Both the position numbers and the translations under genes were made by a program. From Aristolochia californica (lineage: Eukaryota; Streptophyta; Magnoliopsida; Piperales; Aristolochiaceae), in NCBI GenBank assembly GCA_029961685.1, contig JARWKL010000001.1:53904062-53968061 (forward strand): a stretch of DNA of 64,000 nucleotides, in the 5' to 3' direction. The notes under the pieces are model-generated. The model did no database searches. It had not been told where the DNA came from and saw only the letters and a list, made by a program, of their open reading frames with translations. Shown here in pieces: positions 47,255 through 60,331 of the stretch (position 1 is the first letter of the stretch; each line of letters begins with the position of its first letter).

Positions 47255-50200
47255 TCACTCTTCAGGGTGTATTTCTCTGTTATCTCCATTACTCACTGTT
47301 TTTCCTTCATATGAAAAGTGAGACCTAAGACCAATCCAACATTGGTAGTAATCGCGATCCAAGTATGGAGATTCCAGAGCCCAGGGGCAGACTCGGGGAA
47401 TTAAACATGATTCAAACATGAATGCCATTGTGTCCCTAATCCTGAAGGGTCCGGTATCCGCTCGAGCAGTAACAGTTGCCTGCAAAAGAAAACAAGTATA
47501 TAAGAAATCTAGAACCAGAGGGAAAGAGGTCCCAGTTACCAGAGTTTCGAATGATGTTCCTTTGATACCTCAAATGTCTTGGTGTCGGGTCCGTGAGGGG
47601 TCATGCAACTATGAAGGCTAGCACCACCAGGTACAAATCCATCTGCTTTGGCCTACAATATTAACAAGTAAAATGAAAACCGCAAGATTTACAAGCAAGG
47701 GAATCAAGCACATCCACAATATGCAGAATCGTACAAGGACTAAACCCCAGTCCAAAAAAATCCTTCATTGAATAACCACCATAATTCAGTAGATGATGCT
47801 TCTTAAAAGTGAACAAATTGACTCCATTCATTTCAATTTTCCAGATATATTCCCTGACATTGTTAGGCTGGTAACAAAGCCCTAGTGTACTACAACTCAA
47901 ATTTATGACAAAATAGGCAAAATACCAACGGGACCACAGAAATGCCCATACCTCATATCCACCATAGATTAGTCCCATGAACTCACTCATACAATTCCGG
48001 TGATAATATGGAGGCCGAAAAGTATGCTCTGCAACCAGCCACCGTGGAGGGAAAATGACAAAATCCAGCAAAGCAACGCCGGGTTTCTCAGATGGGGCTG
48101 TCAGTACTGCCAGGAAATAATATGGATAGACAGCACTTTAGGCACTATAAAAGTCAAAATTAAGAGTAGGAAGAAAGTTGAGTATGTGACAGTTTAACCT
48201 GTGTTTATTGAAGGATCGCTATGATCAACTAGGACAGTGTTGAAAGGGCAAAATTTACTCAGGTCGTACTGTAACAAAGCGAAACTCAAGTAAAAAATAC
48301 TCAAAAAATAAAATTAAAATAAATAATTGTTTCATTAAAAGTAGGAAGACTTCCCCTCCACTCTCCAAAAAAATTAAAAAAAAAACAGAGAAAAAAGTCT
48401 TCATTGTAAGCAACTGCCAACCAGAGGTAAAATATAGTAGTCAGTAGCTTTCAAGCATCATAGATCTCTTAGATTTGGGAAAAGAAAGAAACATGCATTC
48501 TGATTGTAAGGCATCCAAGCTATGAAATGTTAAGATAGATAGGCTTATTTACCAGGAACAATAAATAGAAGAGTAATCAATGATCATAGCAACTGAGAAC
48601 CCGACATCTCAATATTCTATGCAACATTTGTGGCTAATGACAGGTTTAAAAAAATCTAATGCGAAATCACAACCAGCACCTTATAAGGAACATAGTTGCC
48701 ATGCCAAGCAACAACATTGAATGGTGAAAAATCTTGATTTGCTGTGAACAATTCGCCACCAAATTTCTGCACAATTGTATATCCTGGACGGAGACTCTGT
48801 TCAAACCATGCTGTAGGTACAAGAAAGTCTCTTGAAGCAGCAAGGCCATTAGCACCTACAAAAAGATTAAAAAGCCTCTCTGACTCCCCGAAAGAAGAGG
48901 TAAAATGTTTAAATAAGAAACAGGAAGAATGACAGGAAACCTACTGGCCCTAAGAAGATCTAAGTACCTATAGGGCCTAGATCAGGGAGCTGAAAATGGG
49001 TACCGAAAACCTCAGCAATGTAACCGCGTGATGGACCGTCTGGCAAGTAAACAGAGAAACGGAATCCTTGAGGCAGAACAACCATTTCGCCAGGAGACAC
49101 TTGCATTCTTCCACATTCAGTTGTGATCCATAATCCTGTCTTACAAAGGGAGAGAGCCGTCTAAAGGAGCAAATGAAAAATTATGCAAATTGACTTCTAA
49201 GGTAAATAGAGTCAGGACAAATTTTATAATTTGATAACTATGTCTTCACTAAATTTGGACATGTTTTCATATATCATATATGGACTTGTGAAGTTGGGTC
49301 CAAGACTATCCCAAAATAACTAACCAACTTAAGAAGTCTCTTTCTCAACTAATAAACTCAAGATCTTTGTACTCACTCATCCATGTGAGACTATTCCTTA
49401 ACATTTCTCCTCACGTGTAGGCCCTCTTTGTGGCTCTACAAGTGGATAATTTTATGTATAAGCCTCTTTTGTAGCTTTACAAATGGATAATTTTTAAGTG
49501 TAGGCCCACATATGAGTACCCTCTTTGATACCATGTGAAGTTTGGTCCAAGGCCCATCCCAAAATGACTAACCAACTTAAGAAGCCTCTTTCCCAACTAA
49601 TAAACTCAAGATTTTTGTACTTACTAATCCATATGGGACTATTCCTTGACAAAACTCATGGTGGTGAAACCCAAAAAAAATGGAATCACCCAAGAAATTT
49701 AACAATGGAATAGCTTAAACAAAGGACTCACTTCCTTTCTGGGGAACTATCAAAAAGTCGCCATCAGCGTTGCAGAATGCACAATTGTCCATAGATTTGT
49801 CAGCGTTGTACCTAGAGGCACATAGAGATCCAAGAAGAGGTTTATCCAGTTTAGCATTTAAGGAACCACACAGACCAGAACCTTATTACTAAACTCAGAA
49901 GCATTCATAGATATAGACCAGAAGTGAGGCATTACACTCATTCATTCTCAAGACAAAATAAAAGATGCATGGCTTGCAAAAACAGCATCCGGTTTCTGAG
50001 ATATGTATCAGGACAAATTAAAACGTCCCATGACCGTGAAATACAACTTACATGTGTATAGCAAAACCATGTCGAAGAAAAGAACTTCCAGCTCCACAAA
50101 TTGTGTATAACCCATCAATGAAATCAGTTGGACGCTCGGGGACCTCCATCGGCTTCCAGCGTAATTGAGTTGGTGTAGCACAACTAGTAGCTTGGTTGAA

Positions 50201-50560
50201 TTCGCTGACAAGGTGTCCGCATCGTTCTCGAGGCTTGAACGGTTCATGTGTGACAGAAGGTTTAATACGATAGAACCAACTGCAAAATTTGATCATGAAT
50301 GAAGAGGGAGTAATTCATAAAAGCAGTAATGAGGCGAAAACAACGCACCTCCTTTGATTGAGCTTCCTCGGAACAGTAAATGCAGTTCCTGAAATCTGCT
50401 CCGCATACAGACCGTACGGACAGACCAGTGGGTTGTTCTGGCATTGTGGCAGGGCTCCGCTTAAGGCTTCCGACGAGAAATGGTTGCCAAAACCCAATTC
50501 ATACCGCAGATCGACGGAGAAATCAGAATCTGAGATGTCGGATCTCACACTCTCCTCCAT
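47255..50560 (-). CDS. HGO: Homogentisate 1,2-dioxygenase (intact right copy)
   Basis: Cytosolic Fe(II) enzyme opening the ring of homogentisate to maleylacetoacetate in tyrosine breakdown. Nine exons keep phase: 50349-50560, 50052-50279, 49732-49811, 48968-49135, 48680-48855, 48199-48268, 47952-48106, 47569-47652 and 47255-47479 (TGA), giving 465 residues, about the plant length. The iron ligands are present: His and Glu in [12 protein letters not shown] (about 347 and 353) and His in MTPHGPD (about 383). [20 protein letters not shown] and PLGPIG-type turns are conserved, and the C-terminal tail is short and polar. No stop or frameshift. A TRIM lies in intron 3. Promoter side faces API5, 1.45 kb away. 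Confidence 0.96.
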
Positions 50561-50819
50561 TTTATAAATTTTCTTCGCGAATTGCTTACATAGAAGTAAA
50601 AATAATCAAGGCAAATAGCAAGGGTAAGTAACCTGTTGGAGAAATCGTCTGGTTATCAAGTTTTCTTACTAGGCTCAAGGCGAAGATGTCAGTTTGGTCG
50701 GGCAAGATATCCACAGGCTGCGATTTTGATCGATTTCAACGAGGCGCCCGGCAGATGATCAACAATCCCAGTCGTGACTCGTGTGGGCCGGCTTGACTCG
50801 GTAGCTTTGCTGTTCAATT
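47870..50819 (-). repeat. Right arm of the HGO inverted duplication
   Basis: Mirror of 42066-46757. The arms face each other 3' to 3' and are separated by about 1.1 kb (46758-47869) that holds the last two exons and the 3' flank of the intact gene. The inner edge lies within the intron between exons 7 and 8, so the copied segment ended there. Confidence 0.92.
49287..49651 (-). mobile_element. TRIM element in intron 3 of the intact HGO gene
   Basis: Same insertion point as the TRIM at 43145 (the flank reads GGACT at 49282-49286, the complement of AGTCC; the other side has decayed to AAACT). LTRs at both ends, the primer-binding site GATACCATG near 49530 on the plus strand, and a shorter internal tandem repeat than in the left arm. 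Confidence 0.9.
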
Positions 50820-52009
50820 AAGTTAAAAAACACACCTGGAAAAACAAAGAATGAAATATTAGAATCCAAATTGTATAAAAAATCCCTAAAACTTTAAATT
50901 TGAGGTACAAATGAATTTTTTTAGTTTTAAGGCATATTTCATTCACGACATGTTTTATCGATGCATATCAAAGTTTAAAACATGATAGAATCACTTAAGA
51001 TAGTTTTTAACGTGCTTTGAAACCTAGATTAGAAATTTGGCTTTGGCATGATCGATCAATTAGGGTGATTGATTGATCATCCAAAGTGCAACTTGGTAAA
51101 AAAATATAAAATATGATCGATCAATTAGGGTGATTGATTGATTAGATAGAACATTGCTAGAATGAGTTATAAAACATGGTTGATTAGTCCAATCCATGTC
51201 GTAGGCATTGAAAAATTATAAAGTATTATCAATCAAACAGAAGTATACCAAATAAGGGACACAAAACATGATTGATCATATACAATTCTTTAATCAATCA
51301 CACTTAGTTTTGCATAGCCCAGAGCATCAATGTATGATCGCTCAGTCGGTTTGTACTAATCAATCTACTTAAGTTTTCTAATCAAATAAATATGCATTAG
51401 TCGATCAACTGATCGACCAATTAGGCTAAGGATTGACAAAAAGATAACTGTTACTCATGATTGATTGATTGATTGATTGATTGAGTAGTAAGTTCATTAA
51501 GTTCATCTTCATGTCCTGTTTCAAATTTATTTAATTCATTTACATGAATTTCATCTTCAAGTATATGACGTTGCAGATTACGTTACGCCGTCCAAGGTAC
51601 ATCCCACCACCTACCTCAAGATGTCATACTTATCATTAAGCAAGGATAGTTTCGTAATTCATGATCTGCCGCTCTTTACCTATCGCCGTTTTTGTTTTTC
51701 TTAGCAATACTTGAAGGTTCTGCGGACGCGAGTGGCGGTTTATCACAGAGCTCAAAATCTAGCACGGGCAAAACCCTTGCTTCTTCAGTTCATCCTTTGA
51801 CGGATAACAAGGCCCTTTTCTTCTTTCGCAGTCCTTATTGTTTTCGTTTTCTGCCTTTTCTCCTTCTACTTAGTAGAAAGAACAGGAGCAAGAGTTCACT
51901 GAATTGGCGGAAGGCCTTTGCTCTTTTTCTTGTTTGGTGTGCTAATTTCTTCCTTTCCGATCTCCATTTTTGGTTTATATTGCTTCTCCTCCACTTTCCT
52001 CTGGTGTAA
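50820..52009. other. Intergenic region HGO-API5 with an LTR-like GATC-rich repeat
   Basis: 51040-51490 is a stretch with repeated TGATCGATCAATTAGGG and GATTGATTGATTGATTGA words, resembling the probable 3' LTR at 17050-17560; I take it as a fragment of the same retrotransposon family. 51560-52009 should hold the API5 promoter and leader; the sequence there is CT-rich (TTCTTTCGCAGTCC and similar). No other gene is seen. Confidence 0.6.
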
Positions 52010-55000
52010 ATGGCTGCTGACGCGAGTGACATTGACAAGCTTTATGAATATGGGGAGCGTCTCAGTGAAGCTAAAGACAAGTCTGCGGTCAGTTCCCTTC
52101 TCGTATGACCTTTTTTTTTTTTTTAGGGACTGAAATCCTTCTTAATTTTCCTGGGTTCTGAGTTTGTTCTTCTGTCTGCAGCATGTCAGTGACTACGAGG
52201 GAATCATCAAGGCCGCAAAAGGCAGCACGAAGGCCAAGCAGTTGGCAGCTCAGCTGATCCCTAGATTCGTCAAGTTCTTCCCCGGGCTTGCTGCAGACGC
52301 CATCTATGCTCACTTCGATTTGTGTGAGGATGAAGAATCTGCGGTGAGTTTCTGCTTGTTTCTTTTCCACTGACTTTTTAAGGGGTTGAATTTTGGTAAA
52401 AATTGAAAGTTTAGTGCTTTTGTCCTGCAATTGGTTTCTATAACTTACCAAGAAGTGAGTGTACTGCTCAATGGGAATGACCATCTGGGAAAGCTCTGCT
52501 TGCCAAAAATGGAACATTGAACGCTATTCGGAACTTATCATATGAGCATCTCTATTCTGAAACTCGCTATTAGCTGACTGATGTTTAAGACAAATTGGTA
52601 GTGAACATTCTAGTGTTTTTAACATTTTTTCCTTACTGGCCAGAAAACTGAGTAGCTATATAGGAACCAATATTATAAAGATCCACCTGGTCACCGACTC
52701 AGTCAGGTGACGTGAGTCTTGTCAAATCAGGTTTAAATACTGGTTGAACTGGTAATGACATCATATTCATCATTTAGTTTTAGAAAATAATAAAAAAGTG
52801 AATGATTGGCTTCTCCCCCAATCAGGTTGCTGGAGGGGGCAGAGACCCAACCCCTCTCTTGTCGGTTGGGGAGTGGGTAGCATCCCCCCTGCTGGGGTGC
52901 TGTACTTCCGTCAGCAGGACAATGTAGTGGAAACAACGGGGGAAGGTGGGCTGGAGTCCCCAGGAGGCTTCCCCATTGGTGGAAGAAGGTGGGAGGGGTG
53001 AGGCTCTGCTCCTTCCCCTTCCCCTCTCTTTTCCATTGTTCTGTGTCACACGAGAAATTCCCATGCACGATGCCTGACCTAGTGACAGGGCTAGGTTGAT
53101 GGTTCACCTGTCAACACAGCCTGGCAACCAGGTTTTGACTCATTTTTGGGTCTCGTATGCTCTTGGTCCAGATTGGTGCTCGTGTCTGTGTTCTATAACT
53201 GAGATTAAAAAAAAAAAAAAAATCTAGGATGAAGTAACAGAAATGGCTTTGGTGGATGTTCAGAGAGTTATGTTAGCTATGACACGGTACCTACGAAGGA
53301 TTACGTAAGTTCTTGTCAATGATTGTTAAGCAGAAAACACATCTGATTGGTTATGGTTTTCTTTATGAGTTTATGGTGAGAGCCTCAGTACATAGACGCA
53401 GAAAATTCTGAATTTATTTGATGCAAATTAGTGGTTTGCTAAATGATATTTCCATGAAACAGTACTTATAAACCCAGTGTGGTAGTGCACATGGAAAGTT
53501 TAAGTAGACCCCACATTTCCAAGAGAAAGTGAATCACCTGGTTCATGGGTAAAATGAGAGAGGGTTTAAGTGAGATGTGGGGACATGATGCATATACTCT
53601 TGTCTCAACTCTGATTTGAAGGTCCTATTCGTGCACCTGGAATGTTTAGAGACAGAGTGAATTCCCTAGAGGAAGTGCCCAATATAGTGGTGCAAATGGA
53701 ATATGAAATTTTGTGGAGTCTGTGTTACATAGAGAAAGTACGTTACCCTGTTTATGCATAAAAAGAGAGAAGTGGAATTCCACTAAGGAGATGGAATTTC
53801 AATATCTTTGAAGAATGTTTAAGTTAAATGACGTACTGTAATGTTATCTTCTATGTCTAAGTTAGATTTGAAATTGAAAAGGCTAATCATTTCCGTTTTC
53901 TATAGGGCACTTCACATTTACATACAGTAACACAAAATACTCATTTTCTAGAGAAAGTAGGTTACCCTGGAATTAATTTCCATTTTCCTTTTCTTGAGGT
54001 TCTACTCTTCCTGGGCACTGACTGCTCCTAAAATTAAAGGTTAAGTGTTCCACCTTTTTTATTTCACCTTTTATTAACTTATACTAACACAAAAAACACA
54101 TTCTCTTGAGAGCGTAGTTCTCCTTACTGTAAACCCACATTTTGTTGCCTTGGGGTAATTTACTTTCTCTATGCATTGGCTGGTTATTGCCCATAATGTT
54201 GGTGAAATGACACAAAACAGCTATTCAAAGAAAAATGATTAAAAAAAAAGCATTGAACATATGTTAACCTTAGATTGAGAAGTTTGGAAGATGTGGAAAT
54301 AGATCAAATGGTATGGAAAATAATAGAATCAAACTTTGCAATGGAACATCCTATTAATTTTTCTTTGAATAATTTCGCTAGCCAGTTACGATAAATTTCA
54401 TGCTATTTATTGATTTTTAGAGCTAACACATAAACACAAAAGATTTCAAGGGAAGCAGAGAAGAGAGAAACTCTAGCTCTTGGGAGAGGAGAGAAGAAAA
54501 CAAGGGAGAGAAAAAATAGGAAAAGAGAGAGGTACATGGACGAATTTGAGCAAAGAGGGAGATACTTGAATGCTCTATTTCATGCATTGAGATTGTATTT
54601 ATAATTGTGGAAAAGTGTTTGCAATGACTACAATGCCATTAGGGCTACATGCTTCAAAAGGAAAAAAAGATATATAATTACAATTCTCTGCCATCTCTAT
54701 GAAGTTCTTCTTATTTACTAGCCATGCTACTCCTACTCAAGTGGGTGTCTTTTAACACTCCCCCTCAAGCTGGTGTTTGTAATTTTACTCTACAAATAAT
54801 CTTGGTTAAGAAACTTGTGTGTTTAAAAAAGAAATTTTCATTGCCTTGCTTTGATTCATCTTGTTTTTGTTCACATCTTGATTGTAATCTTCATCTTGTT
54901 CTCATCTTGTTTCTCCCCCTTGGATATTCTAGTCACATAAAATTTGATTACCACAACACGTGGAATTCTTCATTGTAGATTATACTTCTTCTCAAATGAT

Positions 55001-58000
55001 AACGACACCCATACTTGAATTCAAAAGGAGGTGCAACTACTGCAACACTCAACTTCCAATCTTTTCCTTCATACTTCTCCTTCTATTCTCCCCCTCAAGC
55101 TGGGAGGTAATGGCAATGATAACGGCTTGAAGCAAAAACAATTAGCTATAGTAATTATCTCCTCCATCAAGGTGTCCCAAAGATAAGTACTCAATCGGAC
55201 ACTGACTCTCAAAAAGTAAAAAACATGGGTGATATAACAAGAGTTGAAACCAACCTCGAAGGATTTCTGACAAAGAGAGGAATAACCAGAAATTTCGTTT
55301 TAAATCAGCTCTGATTGAGGTAATTGCGGAGAACATTGCTGGTCATGTCTACGCCTGGCTTCTGGCAAAGAAAGAATTCTTTCACCTTAGCGGCACCAAT
55401 TTCAGGAGAAATTGATATCTGATTGCCAACATGACAGGGCCTTCGTGTGCACCCCCCCGATGGCCACTCTAAGTTGAACTTCGATGGAAGTGCTTTTGGC
55501 TGCCCTGGTCCTGTTGGATTTGAAGGGGTCATCCATGATGAAGAAAGTTGTCTCCTCTTATCCTTTGCCGGCCCTTTAGGCATTTCTGATTCCACTACTG
55601 TAGAACTTGCTAGGTTGCTTCTGGGCCTCATGATTTTCCATGACTGTCTTAATAGGCCCCTCATCATCGAAGGTAACTCCAAGGTGGTCATTGATTGGTG
55701 CACAAAGAAAATTCGCCCCTTGGCGACACTGGGACACTTATTTTGAAATTTATAATATAACCGTCAATTTAAATTGTATTTGGGCTCACACACCCATATC
55801 TACCAATCATTTGGCAAACTTTCATGCTAAAAGGGGCTCTTCCCTCCAATACCTCGTTGTGGAGGAGGGGCCGCTGCGCTAGGTTGTATTTTCTTCCCTT
55901 TCCTTTGAATTAAATTCACACATTTTCCTTAAGAATTTCGAACAAAATAGTGATAATAATCACTAAAGTGGGTAATGCCTGTCACTCAAAACATGGCGAT
56001 AAAAACCCAAAGTTACCAATAAAAAAGTCTCAATGGACTTAAAAATACCCACATATAAAAAAAGGACCAACCGAAGCATTGCACCAAGGGGTTGGCCTAA
56101 GAGGGTAAACGAGAGTAAAAAAGGATGGTAGGAGAAAGGTAACTAAGTAAAAGGGTAATGGAGATTAAAGGAAGGGAAAATAATCACCACCATAATAAGG
56201 AGGAGATTGTAACGGTAGTTTGGAAATAACTTAAAAAATTTGACCAAGTAGGACCCAAGAGGGAGATAAAACAAATTCCTCTATGAACATGACGATTGAG
56301 GAAACTTAAAAAAATCTCCAATAAGAAAGTTTTGAGATGAAACATAATAATGGAAACTTTTTAAACATAGACTTCTCATATAAGACAATTACTTTTTAAT
56401 ACAACTAGATCAATTTGAAAAGAAAATATTTAAAAGATAAATTCTGGAATAAGGGAGATTTAGGGCACTATTATTTGGAATCTAGAATTAAGAAACAAAA
56501 CTTCCTAATTCAAAAATTCAGACTTTGTCAAAAAAAAAAACTAAATTCATATAAGGAAAGACTTCTCTTAAGGAAACCAATGTAATATGAGATAAAAAAA
56601 GGAACTAAGGAAGGAAAAATACTCAAGTTTATAAAATTTTAACTAGATTTTGAAAGCAATTAGGAAACTTAACCAATATTAGCAACTCAAAAAGTGAAGC
56701 AAAAAATGCGACTTTAATTCGGATTTTTGCATGCAATAGGCTACCAACATGACCTTTGATTCTTTCAATGTGGATATCTTTCTTTAGAAAGATCAGATTA
56801 AGAAACGGTTTATTGGGATATAAAGTAGATTCGCATAACTTTCTTTTCAGATATAATTCTCAATATAAATTCTTAGTCATGTTGGTACAAACTGTTTAGA
56901 AATTGGACGCTTTCTGCTGCTGCTCGAAACTTTTTTATTTCAGATGTCGATTTCTCTTTTTATAAAAATCTGATTAGAACAATTCTTTTATAGTTGGAAA
57001 GTAGACTCAAAGATATTTCCAATGGCATATAATATTCTATATGATAATCATGGTAAGAGAGTCATGAATCCAATGAAAAACAAGCATATAGAAAGAAGAC
57101 TAAGGGAAAAACGAGAAACTCCTATTTTTTTTTTTCTTCCTGTTCCTTCCTTTCTTCTCCATCTTCTCCTTCTCTATGTTAGATCTTTGCCCACTCTAAT
57201 ACCTTGTTGATTTCTAGAGCCAACACATAAACACAAAATATTTCAAGGGAAGGAGAGAAAAGAGAAACTCCCAACTTTTAGGAGAGAGGAGAGAAGAAAC
57301 CAAGGGAGAGAAAGAAAGAGAGAGGTACATGGACGAATTTGAGCTAAGAGGAAGACGCTTGAATGCCCTAACCCATGCCTTGAGGTTGTATTTATAGTTG
57401 TGGAAAAGGGTTTACAATGACTACAATACCTTTAGGGTTACATGCTTCAATAGGAAAAAGACATAAGAGGACATACACCAACTTGCATAATTACAAAATG
57501 GTTGTCTAATTTATTAGTCATGCCACCCCTACACACATGGGTGTCTTTTAACACTATTATATATCTTAACAAATTAAGTACAAAATGGCTGTCTAATTTA
57601 TGTTGTTTATGTGGAGTGGGCCTTTACTAAATGGCCACATGGGAGAGTTTCTAGTGTAAGGTCTTGGGTTCAAGTTTAACCGGGGGATATTGGGTGTAGT
57701 GTGCATGAATAATCAGCATTCAAAGAAAAACACTATGTTCCTTGTCCTTATAAAAATAAATAAATATAAGAGATGGAACCACTATTTTCAATTTGCTGGA
57801 GATTTGATGAACATGAAATCTGTGAGGAGATTGGAGTGCTGGACTTGATTCTCAACAGTCCTCTGAAGGGGTGCTTTGCAGGTTTTAGAAGGAAGTTGCT
57901 GTGCTTTTCCTGTACTGAAAAAGGGGTAGCTTCGGTGCATACATGGTGGTTTCACAAGACAGAAACAACTTGAACAACATGATTGTTTAGGTTAAACACT

Positions 58001-60295
58001 AGGTATACAGTGTAAGACATCAGAGTTATTTTTTGTTACACATGGAGCATAAATATGTTGTGTAATTCATGACATATCTGCAAAGGAGAGGAAAACAAAT
58101 TCTTTGGGAATTCAAGAAGGTTACTGAAGTTCAGAATGGTTCTTGTAGATTTAGTGCTAGTTGTGGACCTGCTTAGATGATATTTCACTGTGCTGAAGCC
58201 CTATGCAGCTACCTTTGAGAATAAGAGTGATTTTTACTTTGCCATTGCTGAATTATATGTAAAGGGTATTTTTGTGTTTTTTACCTTACTCATAATATCC
58301 CTCTAGAGTAGGAAAGTGTTCTGCTTCATATGGTAGTTAGTGGTTCAATTTTCAGTTTTGTATGTCATGTAATTAGGGAGATATAAGGAGTTGAGTGTAG
58401 AGAGGTATTTCTGTCATTGTACCTTATTTTTCACTCAAGTGATATTTAATAGAAGAGAGGTCGATTTCTGATTTCTCAGCGAGTTCTGGATTGATCGCAC
58501 TCTACTCTCTCTCCTCTCTCTTCTTAATTCTTAACTTTTACACAATACCGAAGCAGGATGCTTGCTTGGGCCTAGGACCAGTTTGTGCTTCGTTGACTTT
58601 GTGCTTTGTATGTGTTGTTCACATGTCAAGCCCTATTATGTGTAAGCATAGACATCAAGGGCAGTGTTGAGTGGTAGTACTGCCATATCGATAAGTGCTA
58701 AAAAGTGTTATTGGTTTACAAGGTTGAACAATAGGCCTCCTAAGTAGTCAGTCATTTTGGGGTAGAACTAGGCTCAATCCAACAACTATATTTCGAGTTG
58801 ATTATGTACTAGACCTTTGTCATTCACCCCCCAAAAAAAATAGCAAGAACAAAGAAAGAAGAAAGTTATGTACCAGACTCCTGTCATTGATAGTGGCACC
58901 TATAGGTACAGCCATCCATGGGTATTCTAGGGCATAGATGAGAGCCTATTGTTGTGGCCGAAGCCAGGTCATGTCCACCTCATTATTGGTCAGGAAACAA
59001 AGCAAGAAGATTACTTGATCCGTTTGGAGATGATTGAGGATACTCTATAGGTGGAAAATTGAAGAGAAGAAAGCGTATCTAAATCTGGTGGTTCATCTTA
59101 CTATATCCTGTTACCAAGGAGAATGCTATTATGATAATCTTACTACTTTGTCACCCAGGAAAAGCCTTTTAGATATCTTGGATGATTGTATGCACTAACC
59201 ATTGAATGAGTTGGTGATACTTTCACCATGGGGATGTTAGAGGAGAATAATTTCGACTAAAAAATTGAATCCTCAATTATCCTTGGGTTGATTGGTTCTA
59301 ATTAACATAATTATAATTGGCCGGGTCGTGCTTCTGTTGTTGTTACTTTGAAGCAATTATAGTGCTCAAAGCAAACCTGGCTCTGATACCACTTGGTCCC
59401 AACTTACATATTATTAGAGCGGGTACTCATATGTGGGTCCAAGGCCTATCCCAAAATGACTAGCCAACTTAGGCAACCTCTTTTCCAACTAATAAACTCA
59501 AAGTCTTTGTACTCACTAATCCATGTGGGGCTATTCCTTAACAATTTGTTTAGACATGTAAACGTCAGATTTTTTTTGCTTTCCTTGTCTTGATAATTAC
59601 AGATTTCAGTTCTAAATTATAAAAGGTGTTCTGTATTGGGCAAATTTTTACACCTCTTATTAATGTAATAAAAAAGTGGACGAAGAAAATGATCTGATTG
59701 GAATATATCTGAGTACATGTCAGGCTTCAACCAATTTGTGCAAATATGATTGGATTTGTATTTGTCTGAGTATAGGTCAGGATTCAAGCAATTCGTGGGT
59801 TTCCACTTCTTTGCAAGGATACTGCAGAGTACATTTCGAAAATTGTCTATGTTGTTGGGCAACTTCTAACAGCTGGTAAATCATGCTACTATTGGTCTTC
59901 CTAAACCTACTCTTATTATTCTTAGTTGCATAATGCATTTTTTTTAATGCTTATAGAGGAAAATGTGGAGCGTGATGCCGTGCAGAAATGCCTGATGTCT
60001 ATTTTAAGGCAGGATGTAAAAGGTAGTTTTCTCTGAAATCTCTTTCAAAATTTATAACATGTGGCAATCTGTGATCTATGTATGTTGATTTGACCAGCTG
60101 GTTTTATTTGCCATTTTGTCATGATGATTTCTTGAATATTTCTCGCAAATGGAAGAAGTTCCTGTTCTTATTGATGTTTTTGAATTTTGCAGAATCGTTA
60201 ACATCTTTATTTAAACATATAGATGGTGGTGATGAGAACGTTAGAGAAAAAGTTCTTGGTTTTATCCGGGATAAGGTGTGGCCCATGTAACCCTT

Positions 60296-60331
<36 letters not shown>

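Noticed and set aside
52733..53107. Open frames in a GC-rich stretch of API5 intron 2
   Set aside because: Low-complexity Pro/Gly-rich readings on both strands with no recognisable domain.
53172..53205. Candidate API5 exon (ATTGGTGCTCGTGTC after CCAG)
   Set aside because: After five plausible residues it departs from the family and hits TAA with no usable donor; the real exon is at 59776.
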